A stretch of 64,000 nucleotides of DNA from Bathymodiolus brooksi. Taxonomy: Eukaryota > Mollusca > Bivalvia > Mytilida > Modiolidae. Positions 46,301 through 56,845 of this stretch are shown one piece after another (the first letter of the stretch is position 1; every line of letters starts with the position of its first letter). The stretch is from contig OY804589.1 of NCBI GenBank assembly GCA_963680875.1, forward strand, positions 25,842,353 through 25,906,352, given 5' to 3'. The notes below the pieces were generated by a model. It did not search any database, was not told where the DNA came from, and saw only the letters and a program-made list of their open reading frames with translations. The translations under genes and the position numbers were made by a program.

Positions 46301-47845
46301 CTGGGAGCTATAAGAGCCAAATCGGCCCCACCTCAGATGTCGATAAAATTTTCTCCAAAATGTATTCACAATATGTGTTTTTCATAAATAAATACAGTTA
46401 GTTAATATGTGCATCTAATTCCTCACAGCGGACCGACAAAGTCAGGTAATGAAAAGCACTGAACGTCATTTTTTTCAGAATACAGAATGTACGTATCATT
46501 GTATTATAATGCACATCTTTAAAAAAACAAAAACAAAAACAAAGCATAATAAAACTCAATAAACAAAGCATAAATTTGACTTAATATGCAATGTGGATTG
46601 ATTTCAGGAATAAAAACATGTTCTGAAACTGTATTATGAAATTAAAGTGAACGAATAGTAATGTCACAACGTCACCCATTTTCGACGGTCTCCTGTTTTC
46701 GACGGTTTGTTTCACGTGATAAAATCTCTCATTATTTTGATCGCTTCATTTGTCAGAGGTTATATTATGATGCTGAAATTGCATGAATGATCTCAAGAAA
46801 TCTGATCTAAAAATGTCATCTTTAAATGTAAGAACTACGTACCACATCTATTATTTCACGTTCAAATTGTATTTTTTCGTAATTCATTTTTTCGTCACTT
46901 TAACAAAGGTGGCTTTAATCATTTAAAAAATATATCTCATACCGACCAATTTTGGTTTCATCGTCTGCTATGACATTGATAATGTACATATTGAGATCAT
47001 ATCAATTCAGAAACTTATTAACATCGATTGTCGAATAACTGGTCGAAATTTTGGTATTAACCTTAAAGAAGTAATAGATAGATTTATTTGAGGAATAGAA
47101 CTTTGTCATATTTGAAATTTTTTTAAACACTTTTTTAACCGTACTTTATTCTTAACGACAACCAATGTTATGATATATTCCAGTACATTTTTACGGACAA
47201 CCATCATAAATCTATAAAAAAAAATGCCAAGGTGCGGGTTGAGAGAACTTGATAACGTAAAATAAAACATTTGGTTTTGCAGTTTCTAAGAAAAAGATTA
47301 AATATTAATATGAAAAGCTATGGATAACAGACGACGGACACTAAATGATATTATTTCTACGATTTTTCTATTGAATGTTGGAACTGTTCCGACAGTGTGA
47401 TATATATTTTTTCATTTTATTATATGCTATGAAAAAAAACAGCTGAGTTGCAATTGTTAAAAAAAATATGGTTGTGATCGTCTTCCGTAATTAAAATCGT
47501 CAAAATTAAATACAACCGAATTGATATCAAATGGCAACATGTTTCAACTTCATTTAAAATATACCTTGAAATGCTTTCATACTTTTACATCACGATATTT
47601 TATTACAACACTAGTTCACTCAAGGGTAAAAAAAATTCTGTTCTAGTTAAAGGACTTTATCAAACAGAATAATACAGTTTACATGTAATGCAGTTAATAC
47701 GCATTTAAACCACAGAAGAATATTTCTATTTTCCGCACCTTGTGGTGGTGGGTCGCTATTGTGCATGCGAAATATTAATTGCAAACCCCATTGACTGGCT
47801 ATATGCTGCCTGTCTAGAATATTTTATTTTTTTCTCGATCGACAG

Positions 47846-48020
47846 TTCAGAAGCTAGAAAACAATATGATGAATATTGTCTGTCAATCATGCAAACAATA
47901 ACTTATGCACATGACAGAACGCATATACGGATTCAGAAGCTAGAAAACAATATGATGAATATTGTCTGTCAATCATGCAAACAATAACTTATGCACATGA
48001 CAGAACGCATATACGGATTC
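47846..48020. repeat. Exact 86-bp tandem duplication
   Basis: The block from 'ttcagaagctagaaaacaat' to 'catatacgga' occurs at 47846-47931 and again without change at 47932-48017. Perfect identity implies a recent event in this otherwise eroded element. Confidence 0.9.
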
Positions 48021-49364
48021 TGATTGCCCCTGTGGTATCTTCAAACTCTTCTTAAGGATATGTTGGATTGTGCCCAAAAAACATCTACTGCTTTTGGATC
48101 AAACTATTTTAATTCATTTTAGAAGTAGCATCGATAGACCATTAAACCTACCTCAGTATCCCGGTAGTAATAACTATTTTAGTATCCCAGAAGAAAATAT
48201 ATATTCAATAATTGGGGGCTTATGAAAAAAAAACTATTTTGGATGAAGCGGTGTTTATTTTATTTTTATGTTATATAACTGTTACGTGCCGACATACCGG
48301 TACCATCGTTTTTTACGGCAACTATTATTTCTCAAACATCAAAACGTCATCTAAGCGCTTGTAATATTTGAACATTTTCCCGTCGTTTTTCAAGAAATTT
48401 AACACCTCGTGCACCAAAAAAATACTTTAACAGTAGTTGTGTTTTATTTATTTTAATAATCTGGTAAAATATTGTCTGATGCACGACTACGGAGGTGCTT
48501 TATTTCTTCGAAAACCGTCGAAATATCGCGGGCAAAATTCCACGAAATACAGAAAACAAATAACGCTCATGACGTCACAATGACGTCAAATACGTATCGA
48601 TTTTGTTGGAAACAAGCTTTACATCAAAAGTATGATGTCGTCTATAAAATAAAACACATCAAATTTTAATCAAGTATTTTCTAAGATAATGATTCATTAA
48701 ATATGGGGCCATATATGGAACGTATAGTCCCCAGTTCTTTTTATCGCGTTGACACCGGACTGCATGCACTGAGTTTTTCTCCTGGTTTCAATACAAACTG
48801 TATTTAAAATAAATACAATTATTTACAGAAACAAGTTATTTACTGATGAATTTCATTGCTTGAAATGAATCATAAAATGTACAGAGATTGTGCATATATA
48901 CATAATGATATCATATATACAATCAGAAGAGTGAAAATATTGATTTTAAGGGTCTGGCCGAGGTTATAAATAAATTAATATTTAACAACCTCCACAATCC
49001 TCCACCAACAAAATATTTTGATACAATCATTAACCCTCTATACTCAAAACAACTGCTCAATTTGATGTTGGTGGAAGACTGTGCAGGTATATAAAATAGC
49101 TAAAATGTACATTGAATATGTCGTTTATAGTCCATTTTTAGCATTATCCGTCTAATCATGATGTCATTATGACGTCATAGCGCACCCAATCTCACGGAAA
49201 GATATATTTTTTGAAAATTTGTAAATATAACAATTAAATTAGTAAATTGTTTTTATTCTATGTGAAGCATTATTTTTTGATAAAATGTGGGGCCAATTTT
49301 GCACCTTAACGCCTCTCCCTCTTTGACATATAATGTAGTTTGCTCACCACGGTTTCATTTTTAG

Positions 49365-49430
49365 AATTGGAGGTTAGGGGTAGGAGGGAGATTCTGTAGG
49401 TCAGGGGTAGGAGGGAGATTCTGTAATCTG
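49365..49430. repeat. Short tandem repeat near the hAT-like right end
   Basis: 'ggggtaggagggagattctg' occurs twice in a row (near 49376 and 49404), about 28 bp apart. The same 'gggtaggagg' motif also occurs near 46220. It is a subterminal repeat of the 4.6-kb element. Confidence 0.65.
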
Positions 49431-49796
49431 CTTTTTTGGCGTAAAATCGTGAATTTTCACACGAAATACCAAAAAAAATATTCGCGCCTCCCTCCTCTCG
49501 GCGCAATTTTTTTAAGTGCGCCCCCCTATCTTGAAATCCTGGATCCGCCCCTGGTTAATGTTGAAGGTTAGCATAGTGTCGCATTTTTATTGGACACACA
49601 CTGCAGTTTATCCATATAGAAAGTTAATAGAAGTCGGCTTTTACATAAGATATCGACACTTTTTACATCCTATATCAGGCGCGACACACACCGTGTCGTA
49701 GACTTTATTGCCGAAAGTAGTATTCTAGTTATCCGGATACATTTCCATATAGTTTAAACATATTCTAAGAAGAATTGTCTGTACGACAATAATCTT

Positions 49797-49809
49797 TGGT
49801 ATTAGGGCC
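49797..49809 (+). promoter_or_regulatory. Primer-binding-site-like sequence (initiator Met tRNA)
   Basis: TGGTATTAGGGCC matches 11 of 13 bases of TGGTATCAGAGCC, the sequence complementary to the 3' end of initiator methionine tRNA that primes many LTR retrotransposons. It lies 8 bp after an ACA that could end the LTR. This is the main support for calling 44391-49788 an LTR. Confidence 0.5.
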
Positions 49810-49855
49810 ACGAACCTGTGGACTATTTGTAAGTAGAAAACAGAAGATATATCGT

Positions 49856-50032
49856 GTCGTCGTCACGACATCATTATAATACTAGTATATTAATTGTATG
49901 CACCTTGTCGCCATCAAGACACTATCATAACATATTAATTGCATTCACCGTGTCGCCGTTGAGACACTAATAATATACTAATTGTGCGCACCGTGTCACA
50001 ATAAAGACACTATAACCGTGTCGCCTTAAAGA
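49856..50032. repeat. About 44-bp tandem repeat with 'accgtgtcgcc'
   Basis: Units carrying 'cacc(g/t)tgtcg' followed by 'gacact' begin at 49901, 49946 and 49989, a period of 43-45 bp, with partial units on each side. 'gtgtc' and 'gacac' are inverted, so each unit can form a short stem. Confidence 0.65.
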
Positions 50033-50267
50033 CATTTATCTATACAAGCCACAAGGCAATATTTGTGGTTTACTATTGAGTTAATGTAGTGTATATTGAT
50101 ACATTTGAGGAACTGTATATTATTTAACTAACTGGTGAACTCTCTGAGCCTAGATAATCTACACTTTTACGGCCGAAACCACGACACGCTGTACATGTCG
50201 ACATACTCGTATTTTCGCACTTATTGAAGATAGTATGAATAAATAGTTAAGAGTATATTTGATATGT

Positions 50268-50295
50268 GATAGATATATATATATATATATATATA
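50268..50295. repeat. (AT)n microsatellite
   Basis: An uninterrupted run of alternating A and T. Confidence 0.95.
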
Positions 50296-50455
50296 ACACT
50301 TATAAGTTATATTATGCCCGTTTCCAATATTTTTTATTGTACCAGAGTATACCAATTTTGAGCTACTGTGAGTACCAGCGAAGTACATGTACTAATTCTA
50401 ATTTATTTCTGGACGATTGTAGGGTAGAGACGCCATAGTTACCACATTGTCACTA

Positions 50456-50955
50456 CACGGCTGGTAATCGGCACAAGCAGAACAGTTGGTTCTGCAAAGA
50501 AATTCGTGAGGATAACTTCCGGTTTTGGTGGAGGTGAGTTCACGAAGACGCTTCGCAAGGTATGTACATGTCAAAAATTGAAATTTTCTTTTTTACTGCT
50601 CGAATATTGCAAAATCAGAGAATGCTATGCTGTGGCGAATGCTTTCACGATTAGAAACATGTATAGTTTATTCTTGTATATGAAGTGTAACTCTCGCAAA
50701 ATCAATCGTCCCACGAAAAACATGACGAAAATTGTGACACTCTTACATTTCTAAGTTGTTCTTGACAAAGATGCAAGTTAAATTTTCAATATTTTTTCAT
50801 CATGGGAGTCTAAATGTAATCGGGGATAAATTCCGATTCGTCAGAAGTAAATTGAAGTCTAGATAAATCTACAAACTGTCAATGTTCTCGTTTTCCTGCT
50901 TGAGGAGATCGGTTCTGATAGAGCACATTGCGAATGCATGAGGAGATTTTCAAGT
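50456..50955 (+). repeat. Left arm of the 4.8-kb element
   Basis: Contains the putative first exon (ending at 50559) and, on the minus strand, a copy of the end of the putative last exon (SPHAFAMCSIRTDLLKQENE). Differences from the right arm include a GTGAGT donor at 50534 that is GAGAGT in the right arm. Confidence 0.85.
50470..50559 (+). CDS. Putative first exon in the left arm
   Basis: In frame from about 50470 the reading is GTSRTVGSAKKFVRITSGFG then GGEFTKTLRK, ending at CAAG|GTATGT (donor at 50560), a near-perfect splice donor in phase 0. There is no in-frame ATG inside the element, so this could be a 5' UTR exon or use a non-ATG start. An alternative donor, GGAG|GTGAGT, lies at 50534. 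The mirrored copy in the right arm (minus strand, exon end at 55137) keeps the GTATGT donor, so both arms could send transcripts inward. Confidence 0.45.
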
Positions 50956-51054
50956 TTTGGTAATTGTTTTCTGCAAAATTTATAAATTGACACTTTTAAA
51001 CACAAAACTGATAAATACTCTAATCAAAATAAATTATTCTCTGTCCACTTTCAG

Positions 51055-51189
51055 GAGATGCCAGGATTCAAGGGAAAGAGGAAAAGGGGACTGACATTGA
51101 CTGTTTACAAAAAACCATTTCGATATAGATTGCCTGTATCACCGCCAAGGAAACGAACAAAAACAAGTAGCAGTACACCAAAGGAGTAG
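51055..51189 (+). CDS. Small basic exon of the 4.8-kb element
   Basis: After a good acceptor (tctctgtccactttcag, ending 51054) the exon reads E, then MPGFKGKRKRGLTLTVYKKP, FRYRLPVSPPRKRTKTSSST, PKE and TAG (51187-51189). A donor-like GTATGA begins at 51190. It is in phase 0 with the arm exon. The 43-residue product from ATG 51058 is very basic, and PPRKRTK looks like a nuclear localisation signal. I do not recognise the family. If the TAG is a mutated sense codon, the frame would continue in phase into 54600-54827. Confidence 0.5.
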   Translation, partial: EMPGFKGKRKRGLTLTVYKKPFRYRLPVSPPRKRTKTSSSTPKE

Positions 51190-51199
51190 GTATGATAAG

Positions 51200-52080
51200 G
51201 GCAGAAATTGGCCTAAAAAATAGACAAATTATAAATGAAACGTATAGCTTTTTTTGTTTCTTGATTTTATAAGACCTTTACCCCAACTACTATTTTGGTA
51301 ACAATTTTCCATATGTGCACGTGCGATGACGTCACACTAGTCAATGAAAAGTCTATCGTTTCGTGAAAATATATGAAATCTAACAAGAAATGTGTATTTG
51401 ATGTCAATTTTCAGTATAACCACAAGCAGGTACCAACGGCATATTTTAGTATAATGTTTAATATACATAAACACATATCTCATTTAATTTTTGTGTTGGT
51501 ACCCGAGTGTGGAGAGTATGAAATCTGCAATCAAAAAATAATGTTAAGGTCGATTTCTCGTCAGCGGCCATTTTTTATTGACCGTTTTCATCCGTAATAG
51601 ACAGAAATAGAAATCGACCTTTTAATCTCATCCAAAATAAAGTTGGTTATCGTATTTGTTTTGCTATGGGAGTAAAACTTGAACAATTTTTATGAAACAG
51701 TTTTGACGTTAAATAAATTTTGGAGGTGATTTACTGCCGACCTGATTGTGCATTGAGTCCGACGTGGTTTTTTTTCTATCCCTCAGTGGAATTTCATGTG
51801 TTACTCTACTAAGGTATACTTTAATATTATCCCCACAATTCACAAAAAGTACAGAAAACAAAACAAGCAACCAAAAAGAAAACTAGTACGTCAGATTATC
51901 TTAGAAATTAATTCATTGGATATGTAAACACATCGGAACTTTCTATTTTTAGTAGTCCCTTTACTTTTTATTATTTTATTTTTTTCTTTAACAAATATAT
52001 TTTATTTAGCTCTTTCGCAAAGTGAATTCCCGATGAATAATTGTATTAACGTAAATTTGATTTATATATAGCTTAATATT
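51200..52080. other. Intron-like AT-rich stretch
   Basis: No coding exon or known repeat was recognised here. If the three-exon model is right it is the start of a 3.4-kb intron. Confidence 0.4.
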
Positions 52081-52087
52081 AACGTTG

Positions 52088-52146
52088 TGGTGGCGTAATG
52101 GTCTAGCACACATGACTGCCGACAACAACATCGTGAGATCAATATT
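52088..52146 (+). other. tRNA-like A-box/B-box remnant
   Basis: 'tggcgtaatgg' resembles a polymerase III A box and 'tcgtgagatcaat' about 40 bp later resembles a decayed B box. It could be the head of an old SINE or a tRNA pseudogene. It does not fold convincingly as an intact tRNA. Confidence 0.3.
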
Positions 52147-52479
52147 TTATTCTTACTTAATTCATAATTCATCTAATACAGTTATATAACGATATAACGT
52201 ACATGTTTTAACATAGTACACGGATGTTAGGTTTGATTTACATATTCGGTGTTTTGTTTATAATGGTCCTTTTGTTATCCTTACTAAGAATTTTAGTGGT
52301 ATGATTTTACTTTAATGGGTCATGACCAATAATACAGTATTACCAAGCATTCTATTTATATAATCTATCACGTTTTACTTTTCTCAACAAAAAAAGTTTG
52401 AAGATACCGTAAATATAAATTACCGTCTTCCAATCAAAGTATACTACCGTATTTGTACTCTTAGTCATACCAGAATCGA

Positions 52480-53049
52480 AATAAATCATGGAAGCCAGAA
52501 TGTGTTTTGGTTTTAACATGGATTGGCGGATATTAGTAAATTTTATCCCTCGCTTCTGGCTCGGGATAAAATACTATTCTCTGATGTTTTCGTGCCAAGT
52601 AGAATTTTGATTGGCTAAAAGGGTACTTTTAAAACTTCAGGGAAGCCGTGCGGTGACAGAAAATCAATAATCGCTCTCACCTATGTGCTGTCCATTTACA
52701 TTGTGCGCAGCAGACGACACACATTTCACAAGATGACAGAAAATCAATAATCGCTCTCTGTGATCTTTGTCCAAAGATACACGTATTTATGTTTTTCCTA
52801 TAATAAGGACATACTTATTAATGTGGGAACATTCAGATAAAAATGTTATCAGACTCTAGATGTTATATATCAGCCTCACCTTTTAACAAAACCACTGCCC
52901 TTTAAAACGGGATATTTGCGCATCACCTTTTAACAAAACCACTGCCCTTTAAAACGGGATAATATATAACATCTCGAGACTAATAACGTATAATATCGTA
53001 TAATATCCGCCAATCCATGTTAAAACTCTGGCTTCCATGATTTATTTCT
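52480..53049. mobile_element. 570-bp fold-back MITE
   Basis: The ends are inverted copies: 'gaaataaatcatggaagcca' at the left, and on the right the complement, ending '...ggcttccatgatttatttc'. They continue inward with 'taacatggattggcggatat'. Inside are a direct repeat of 'gacagaaaatcaataatcgc' (near 52655 and 52735), a 47-bp tandem duplication starting 'tcaccttttaacaaaacc' (52876 and 52923), and an inner stem 'gatgttatatat' with 'atatataacatc'. It lies in the large intron of the 4.8-kb element. Confidence 0.8.
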
Positions 53050-53244
53050 TAATTATTCAACATGAATTATATCCTCTCCTGCCGCTGTAGCACTGCTTTA
53101 CCATGTTATGCAGTTGACTTGGTTCCTTTGACATTCTAATTACTGAGAATAATTTCCTCTCATGATTTAAAAAATAAAAAGATCAACATTCGGTTATCAA
53201 AAGATTTTAAAAAAGCAATTTACAGAGCTCAGCATTGACGAGTT

Positions 53245-53830
53245 TCTGCGGTTGCTAGGGATAATATTTGGTTACTAGGGACATAGTAAGGTTTAAGGAA
53301 TTCTTATAATATATACTGGTTAGTAAATGATAAGATGTCTCTAGATCTGCTAAGGTGCTGTTGTAGAATTTTTTTTCTTGATTAAATAAAAGGTCCATGA
53401 GATCAACAGGAAAATACTGTGCATAGGGAAACCTGTTGCTATGGACGGGGCATAACTATGAATAAAAATATCAAAATGTATTTTTGAAATAAGAAGTGAC
53501 ATTTGTAATGTGTATAGCTTGACAAAAATGTACCGCTTAATCAAATATCAAGTCAAAAGATCGTAGATGTCAAAATTCAACCATTAATTGCAATAATATA
53601 GGCTAATTTAATGTTTACAAAACCGTTGCTAGGGTGACAAAACTACACAAAAATACTATATAGAGAATTGGAATATTATTTTTAGAGTGTACATACACAG
53701 AATATAACATTTTGTCGAAAAGACTATGCAAGATATGTAAAATAAAACCACCATATTTGAATTTCCAATGATTAATTGGACCCTCCTCCATTTACGTTGC
53801 TAAGCAACAAAGGACAAAGTGAAATCATCA
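53245..53830 (+). repeat. About 180-bp degenerate tandem repeat with RFX-like half sites
   Basis: GTTGCTA(G/T)GG or related cores occur at 53251, 53435, 53625 and 53796, spaced 184, 190 and 171 bp. Between them 'attaattg', 'aaaaata' and 'gacaaa' blocks recur. The last core is the palindrome GTTGCTAAGCAAC. The half site matches the X-box half (GTTGCC/T) bound by RFX factors. The repetition is the firm observation; binding is inference. Confidence 0.55.
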
Positions 53831-54599
53831 AAAAAAATATTTTTCTTACCTTTCAATGATTGTGTTTGATATTATATCTATATAAACAGTTTCTGAGATT
53901 GGGCCAAAATCTACCCTTATCATACTCACTCCTTTAAAATCCCCATCAATCAGGACACCAAGTTTATTAAAAAAAATATCTTTCAATTTCAAAATATTTA
54001 TATCCTTTCAAACGGGTTTCCACATCTATTCGGCGCAACCTTTTTACTAAAGATGACGGAAACTTCACCGCAGATCTACACAAGTTATAATATTACATGA
54101 TTTCAGCACATACATAGGTCTAACGTAAATAAACATTCACTTAGTGCTAGCTAATCACGAGACTCACGAATAAATTAAACACAAGATGTCAATTAAACTG
54201 TGGACATATCCTTAAAATCGGTAAAGCGCTTTACATCTTGTAACCCCTACTAACACAGATCTTTTTTATTTACAAGTGTGTACACATAACACACTACATA
54301 ATAGAAAAACAAACCACAAATTAATATTATTCTCAACTGTATGATATTTAATTTAGAGAGTATCATTTGTATTAGAAATTATAAAGATATGATTCACATT
54401 AAGTTTAATTATTCTTGATTATAAAATTATCTTACAGTGCATTTTCATTTTTTTCCAATGTAAGGGAAGTTGATCTTGTGTATCCAATACACAATGGAAG
54501 TTGTCACAAACAACAAATGATCAATAATGACAAGTTAAATCATGGGAAACCGCAGTTACAATTATGAATTGATTCCTTAAATGAAATGTTTCTTTCTAG

Positions 54600-54827
54600 G
54601 TGGACAGCCCATGCACAATGAAATATTACTTTTATACGTTTAAAAACCAGACGGAAAGAAGGGCGTCAGTTCGTGAATTTATTACCAGACAGAAATGCAA
54701 AATTTGTGATTATACAGTGGATTACAAGTGTCGTACAAAAACTAGCAAATCTCCTCATGCATTCGCACTGTGCTCTATCAGAACCGATCTCCTCAAGCAG
54801 GAAAACGAGAAAATTGACAGTTTGTAG
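54600..54827 (+). CDS. Putative last exon, running into the right arm
   Basis: After acceptor 'gtttctttctag' (ends 54599) the exon opens in phase 0: VDSPCTMKYYFYTFKNQTER, RASVREFITRQKCKICDYTV, DYKCRTKTSKSPHAFALCSI, RTDLLKQENEKIDSL, stop at 54825-54827. The last third lies in the inverted-repeat arm. CKICDYTVDYKC holds three cysteines and might bind a metal. I do not recognise the protein. A gene whose first and last exons both lie in TIR arms would be unusual. If spliced from exon 2 it depends on the TAG at 51187. Confidence 0.4.
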   Translation: MDSPCTMKYYFYTFKNQTERRASVREFITRQKCKICDYTVDYKCRTKTSKSPHAFALCSIRTDLLKQENEKIDSL

Positions 54828-55240
54828 ATTTATCTAGACTTCAATTTACTTCTGACGAATCGGAATTTATCCCCGATTACATTTAGACTCCCATGATGAA
54901 AAAATATTGAAAATTTAACTTGCATCTTTGTCAAGAACAACTTAGAAATGCACGAGTGTCACAATTTTCGTCATGTTTTTCGTGGGACGATTGATTTTGC
55001 GAGAGTTACACTTCATATACAAGAATATATTATACATGTTTCTAATCGTGAAAGCATTCGCCACAGCATAGCATTCTCTGATTTTGCAATATTCGAGCAG
55101 TATGAAAGAAAATTTCAATTTTTGACATGTACATACCTTGCGAAGCGTCTTCGTGAACTCTCCTCCACCAAAATCGGAAGTTATCCTCACGAATTTCTTT
55201 GCAGAACCAACTGTTCTGCTTGTGCCGATTACCAGCCGTG
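54741..55240 (-). repeat. Right arm of the 4.8-kb element
   Basis: Inverted copy of 50456-50955. On the minus strand it repeats the first-exon sequence with one Gly-to-Asp change (ITSDFGGG versus ITSGFGGG) and keeps the GTATGT donor after 55137. On the plus strand it carries the end of the putative last exon. Confidence 0.85.
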
Positions 55241-55244
55241 ACTA

Positions 55245-56845
55245 TATACTTATTGTTATAATCTTATTCAACTATTATTGTGAAGTACAATAAATCATTA
55301 ACTTTCAATTGTTCTGGTATATATATATGCACACCATCTGAGACTCGTGAGATACTGTCCGCAGATTTATTGGGCACTCGGTCAGGAACAATCACAAGAG
55401 AAGACTCAACGCATACACTTTATTTAGTGGCCTATAGTCTGCAGTCAGGTTATAATAGGAGCTCCATTTACATTCGTCTCCGGAAGGATATATACCCATC
55501 AAAGGACGACATTCTGAACCCCCGGCCCACTGCAATATGTACCTGTATGTGTAATTTGTATGTCGGTTTAAAAAAGCACTTTCGAGCTTATGTTTTTATT
55601 GTTATTTATATGTTTTTATTTAAAGCATATACCGACTTTAAATAAAATTTACTTGACTTGATGCTTATCAGTTTAACTTGTGCTCTATTTCAGTGCTTGG
55701 CTATTTCTGCATGAACATTTTTTTAAATATTTTTAGAATATTTTTAAAATATGTTTTAAAAGTACTAACCCGAATAATACAGTCGTTATATTACTCTCCC
55801 GTTAGTCACTGCATTAACGCCTGGATGCATTCATTATTCTTATTGAAAAAATCCGTCAAACCGGAAATAGTAAATCGCTATGACTTATGGGTATTACGAC
55901 ATAAAATAGGAGGAGCTAAAGTGTTTGTAAATAATGTCCAATGGAGCGATCAGATGATGTAATGTTATATGCAATACACATATCCGGATAAATACAACCA
56001 AACATGAAATAAAACATAAATGAATAATTACTATTTTTTAAATATTAAAACATAATGATTTTTATTTCAAAGTTGGAAAGTAAATAAAAGCTTGAATTGA
56101 ATTCACTCTTATAATGATTTTTTAATTTCATTTAAAATAAAGATTTAAAAAAAACGTATTTTATGATACTGATGGCTGATTAAAATTGTTTGTCATGTAT
56201 TAGCTGTCAGTTGTAATATACAGGATGTAACCAATATACAGGAAGAACTCCTACTGTGAAGCCATCTATTTTGAGATGCCATTCAATGAAAATAACAACC
56301 TGACCATATTGTTACATAATAAGAATAAGAATTAGATAAGAAATAAGAAATTAAAATTGATAGAAGGCAAGGATTTATATAATTAACACATTAAGTCACA
56401 TTTCATTTATTTAGGCTAACTTGGGTCAGTTATCAATTAAAGACAAAAATGGGTTTAAAAAAATCAGTCGAGTATTTACCTAAATAACGATATTGTGATG
56501 GGTATTTCTTTATAAATTGTATTAAAAATCATTTTAATTTATGAAATAATCAACTTTCTGTTTACATATTTATTTTCAATAACATTTCTTTTTTATTTCA
56601 TCCCATTTTCCTTAATTTAACTTGTGCATATCCATATTTATACAATCTTATGTTAACGGCAAGTTACGTGTATCGACCCTATTATCCACAATAAATTCAC
56701 TTTTATTGTCCCACATACATTACAAAAATACATGTTAGATGTGTATTGCGACATTTTAGCAAATTTAGATTAAAACATAAAAACTTCAAAAAATGATTAC
56801 ACGGTGTTTTATTTTTTTAAATCTTTAAAGATTTGTGAATCTATG
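55245..56845. other. AT-rich region without recognised genes
   Basis: An open frame of 121 codons (55280-55645) and one of 94 codons (55678-55962) occur but have no family resemblance that I can see, and AT-rich composition makes chance likely. An 'aataaa' signal lies near 55641 and an acceptor-like 'tctatttcag' near 55693. Confidence 0.4.

Larger units (their letters stand above)
44952..49553. mobile_element. 4.6-kb hAT-like element with 5-bp TSD
   Basis: It is bounded by GTTAA at 44947-44951 and 49554-49558. The left end is CAGTGGCGGATTTAGAGGGG. The right end, inverted, is CAGGGGCGGATCCAGG. CAG...CTG ends with a GGCGGATCCAG block are common in mollusc hAT-type elements (established pattern, family inferred). 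The only transposase-like coding part is an N-terminal exon at 45289; the rest is AT-rich and eroded. It interrupts the LTR-like block. A related end occurs at 63922. Confidence 0.85.
44391..49788 (+). mobile_element. LTR-like sequence, split by the 4.6-kb insertion
   Basis: From 'tgttatatg' (44391) to 'gtacgaca' (ends 49788), minus the inserted element and one TSD copy, is about 790 bp. It begins with TGT and ends with ACA, has a CRE/TATA promoter in the middle and a primer-binding-site-like sequence 8 bp downstream of the 3' end. Many 'cgtgtcg' motifs occur on both sides of the insertion. There is no gag or pol after it, so this is a degenerate or solo-type remnant. The 5' limit is the least certain part. 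Confidence 0.5.
50456..55240. mobile_element. 4.8-kb inverted-repeat element with about 500-bp arms and ACTA TSD
   Basis: The left arm runs 50456 to about 50955, the right arm about 54741 to 55240. They are inverted copies; over the 82-codon stretch readable in both, 77 residues agree. The termini are CACGGCTGGTAATCGGC. Each side is flanked by ACTA (50452-50455 and 55241-55244). The interior holds small exons with good splice sites and several older repeats. 4-bp TSDs are known in a few cut-and-paste families, but no transposase catalytic core is visible, so the superfamily is unknown. Confidence 0.88.

Noticed and set aside
52088..52146. Functional tRNA gene
   Set aside because: Box-like motifs are present, but a complete acceptor stem and T-arm are not, so it is listed only as a remnant.
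54942..55241. Pair of frames of 82 and 97 codons in the right arm
   Set aside because: The minus-strand one repeats the left-arm frame because of the inverted duplication and runs through the GTATGT donor into probable intron. Only the part before the donor is kept as a possible exon.
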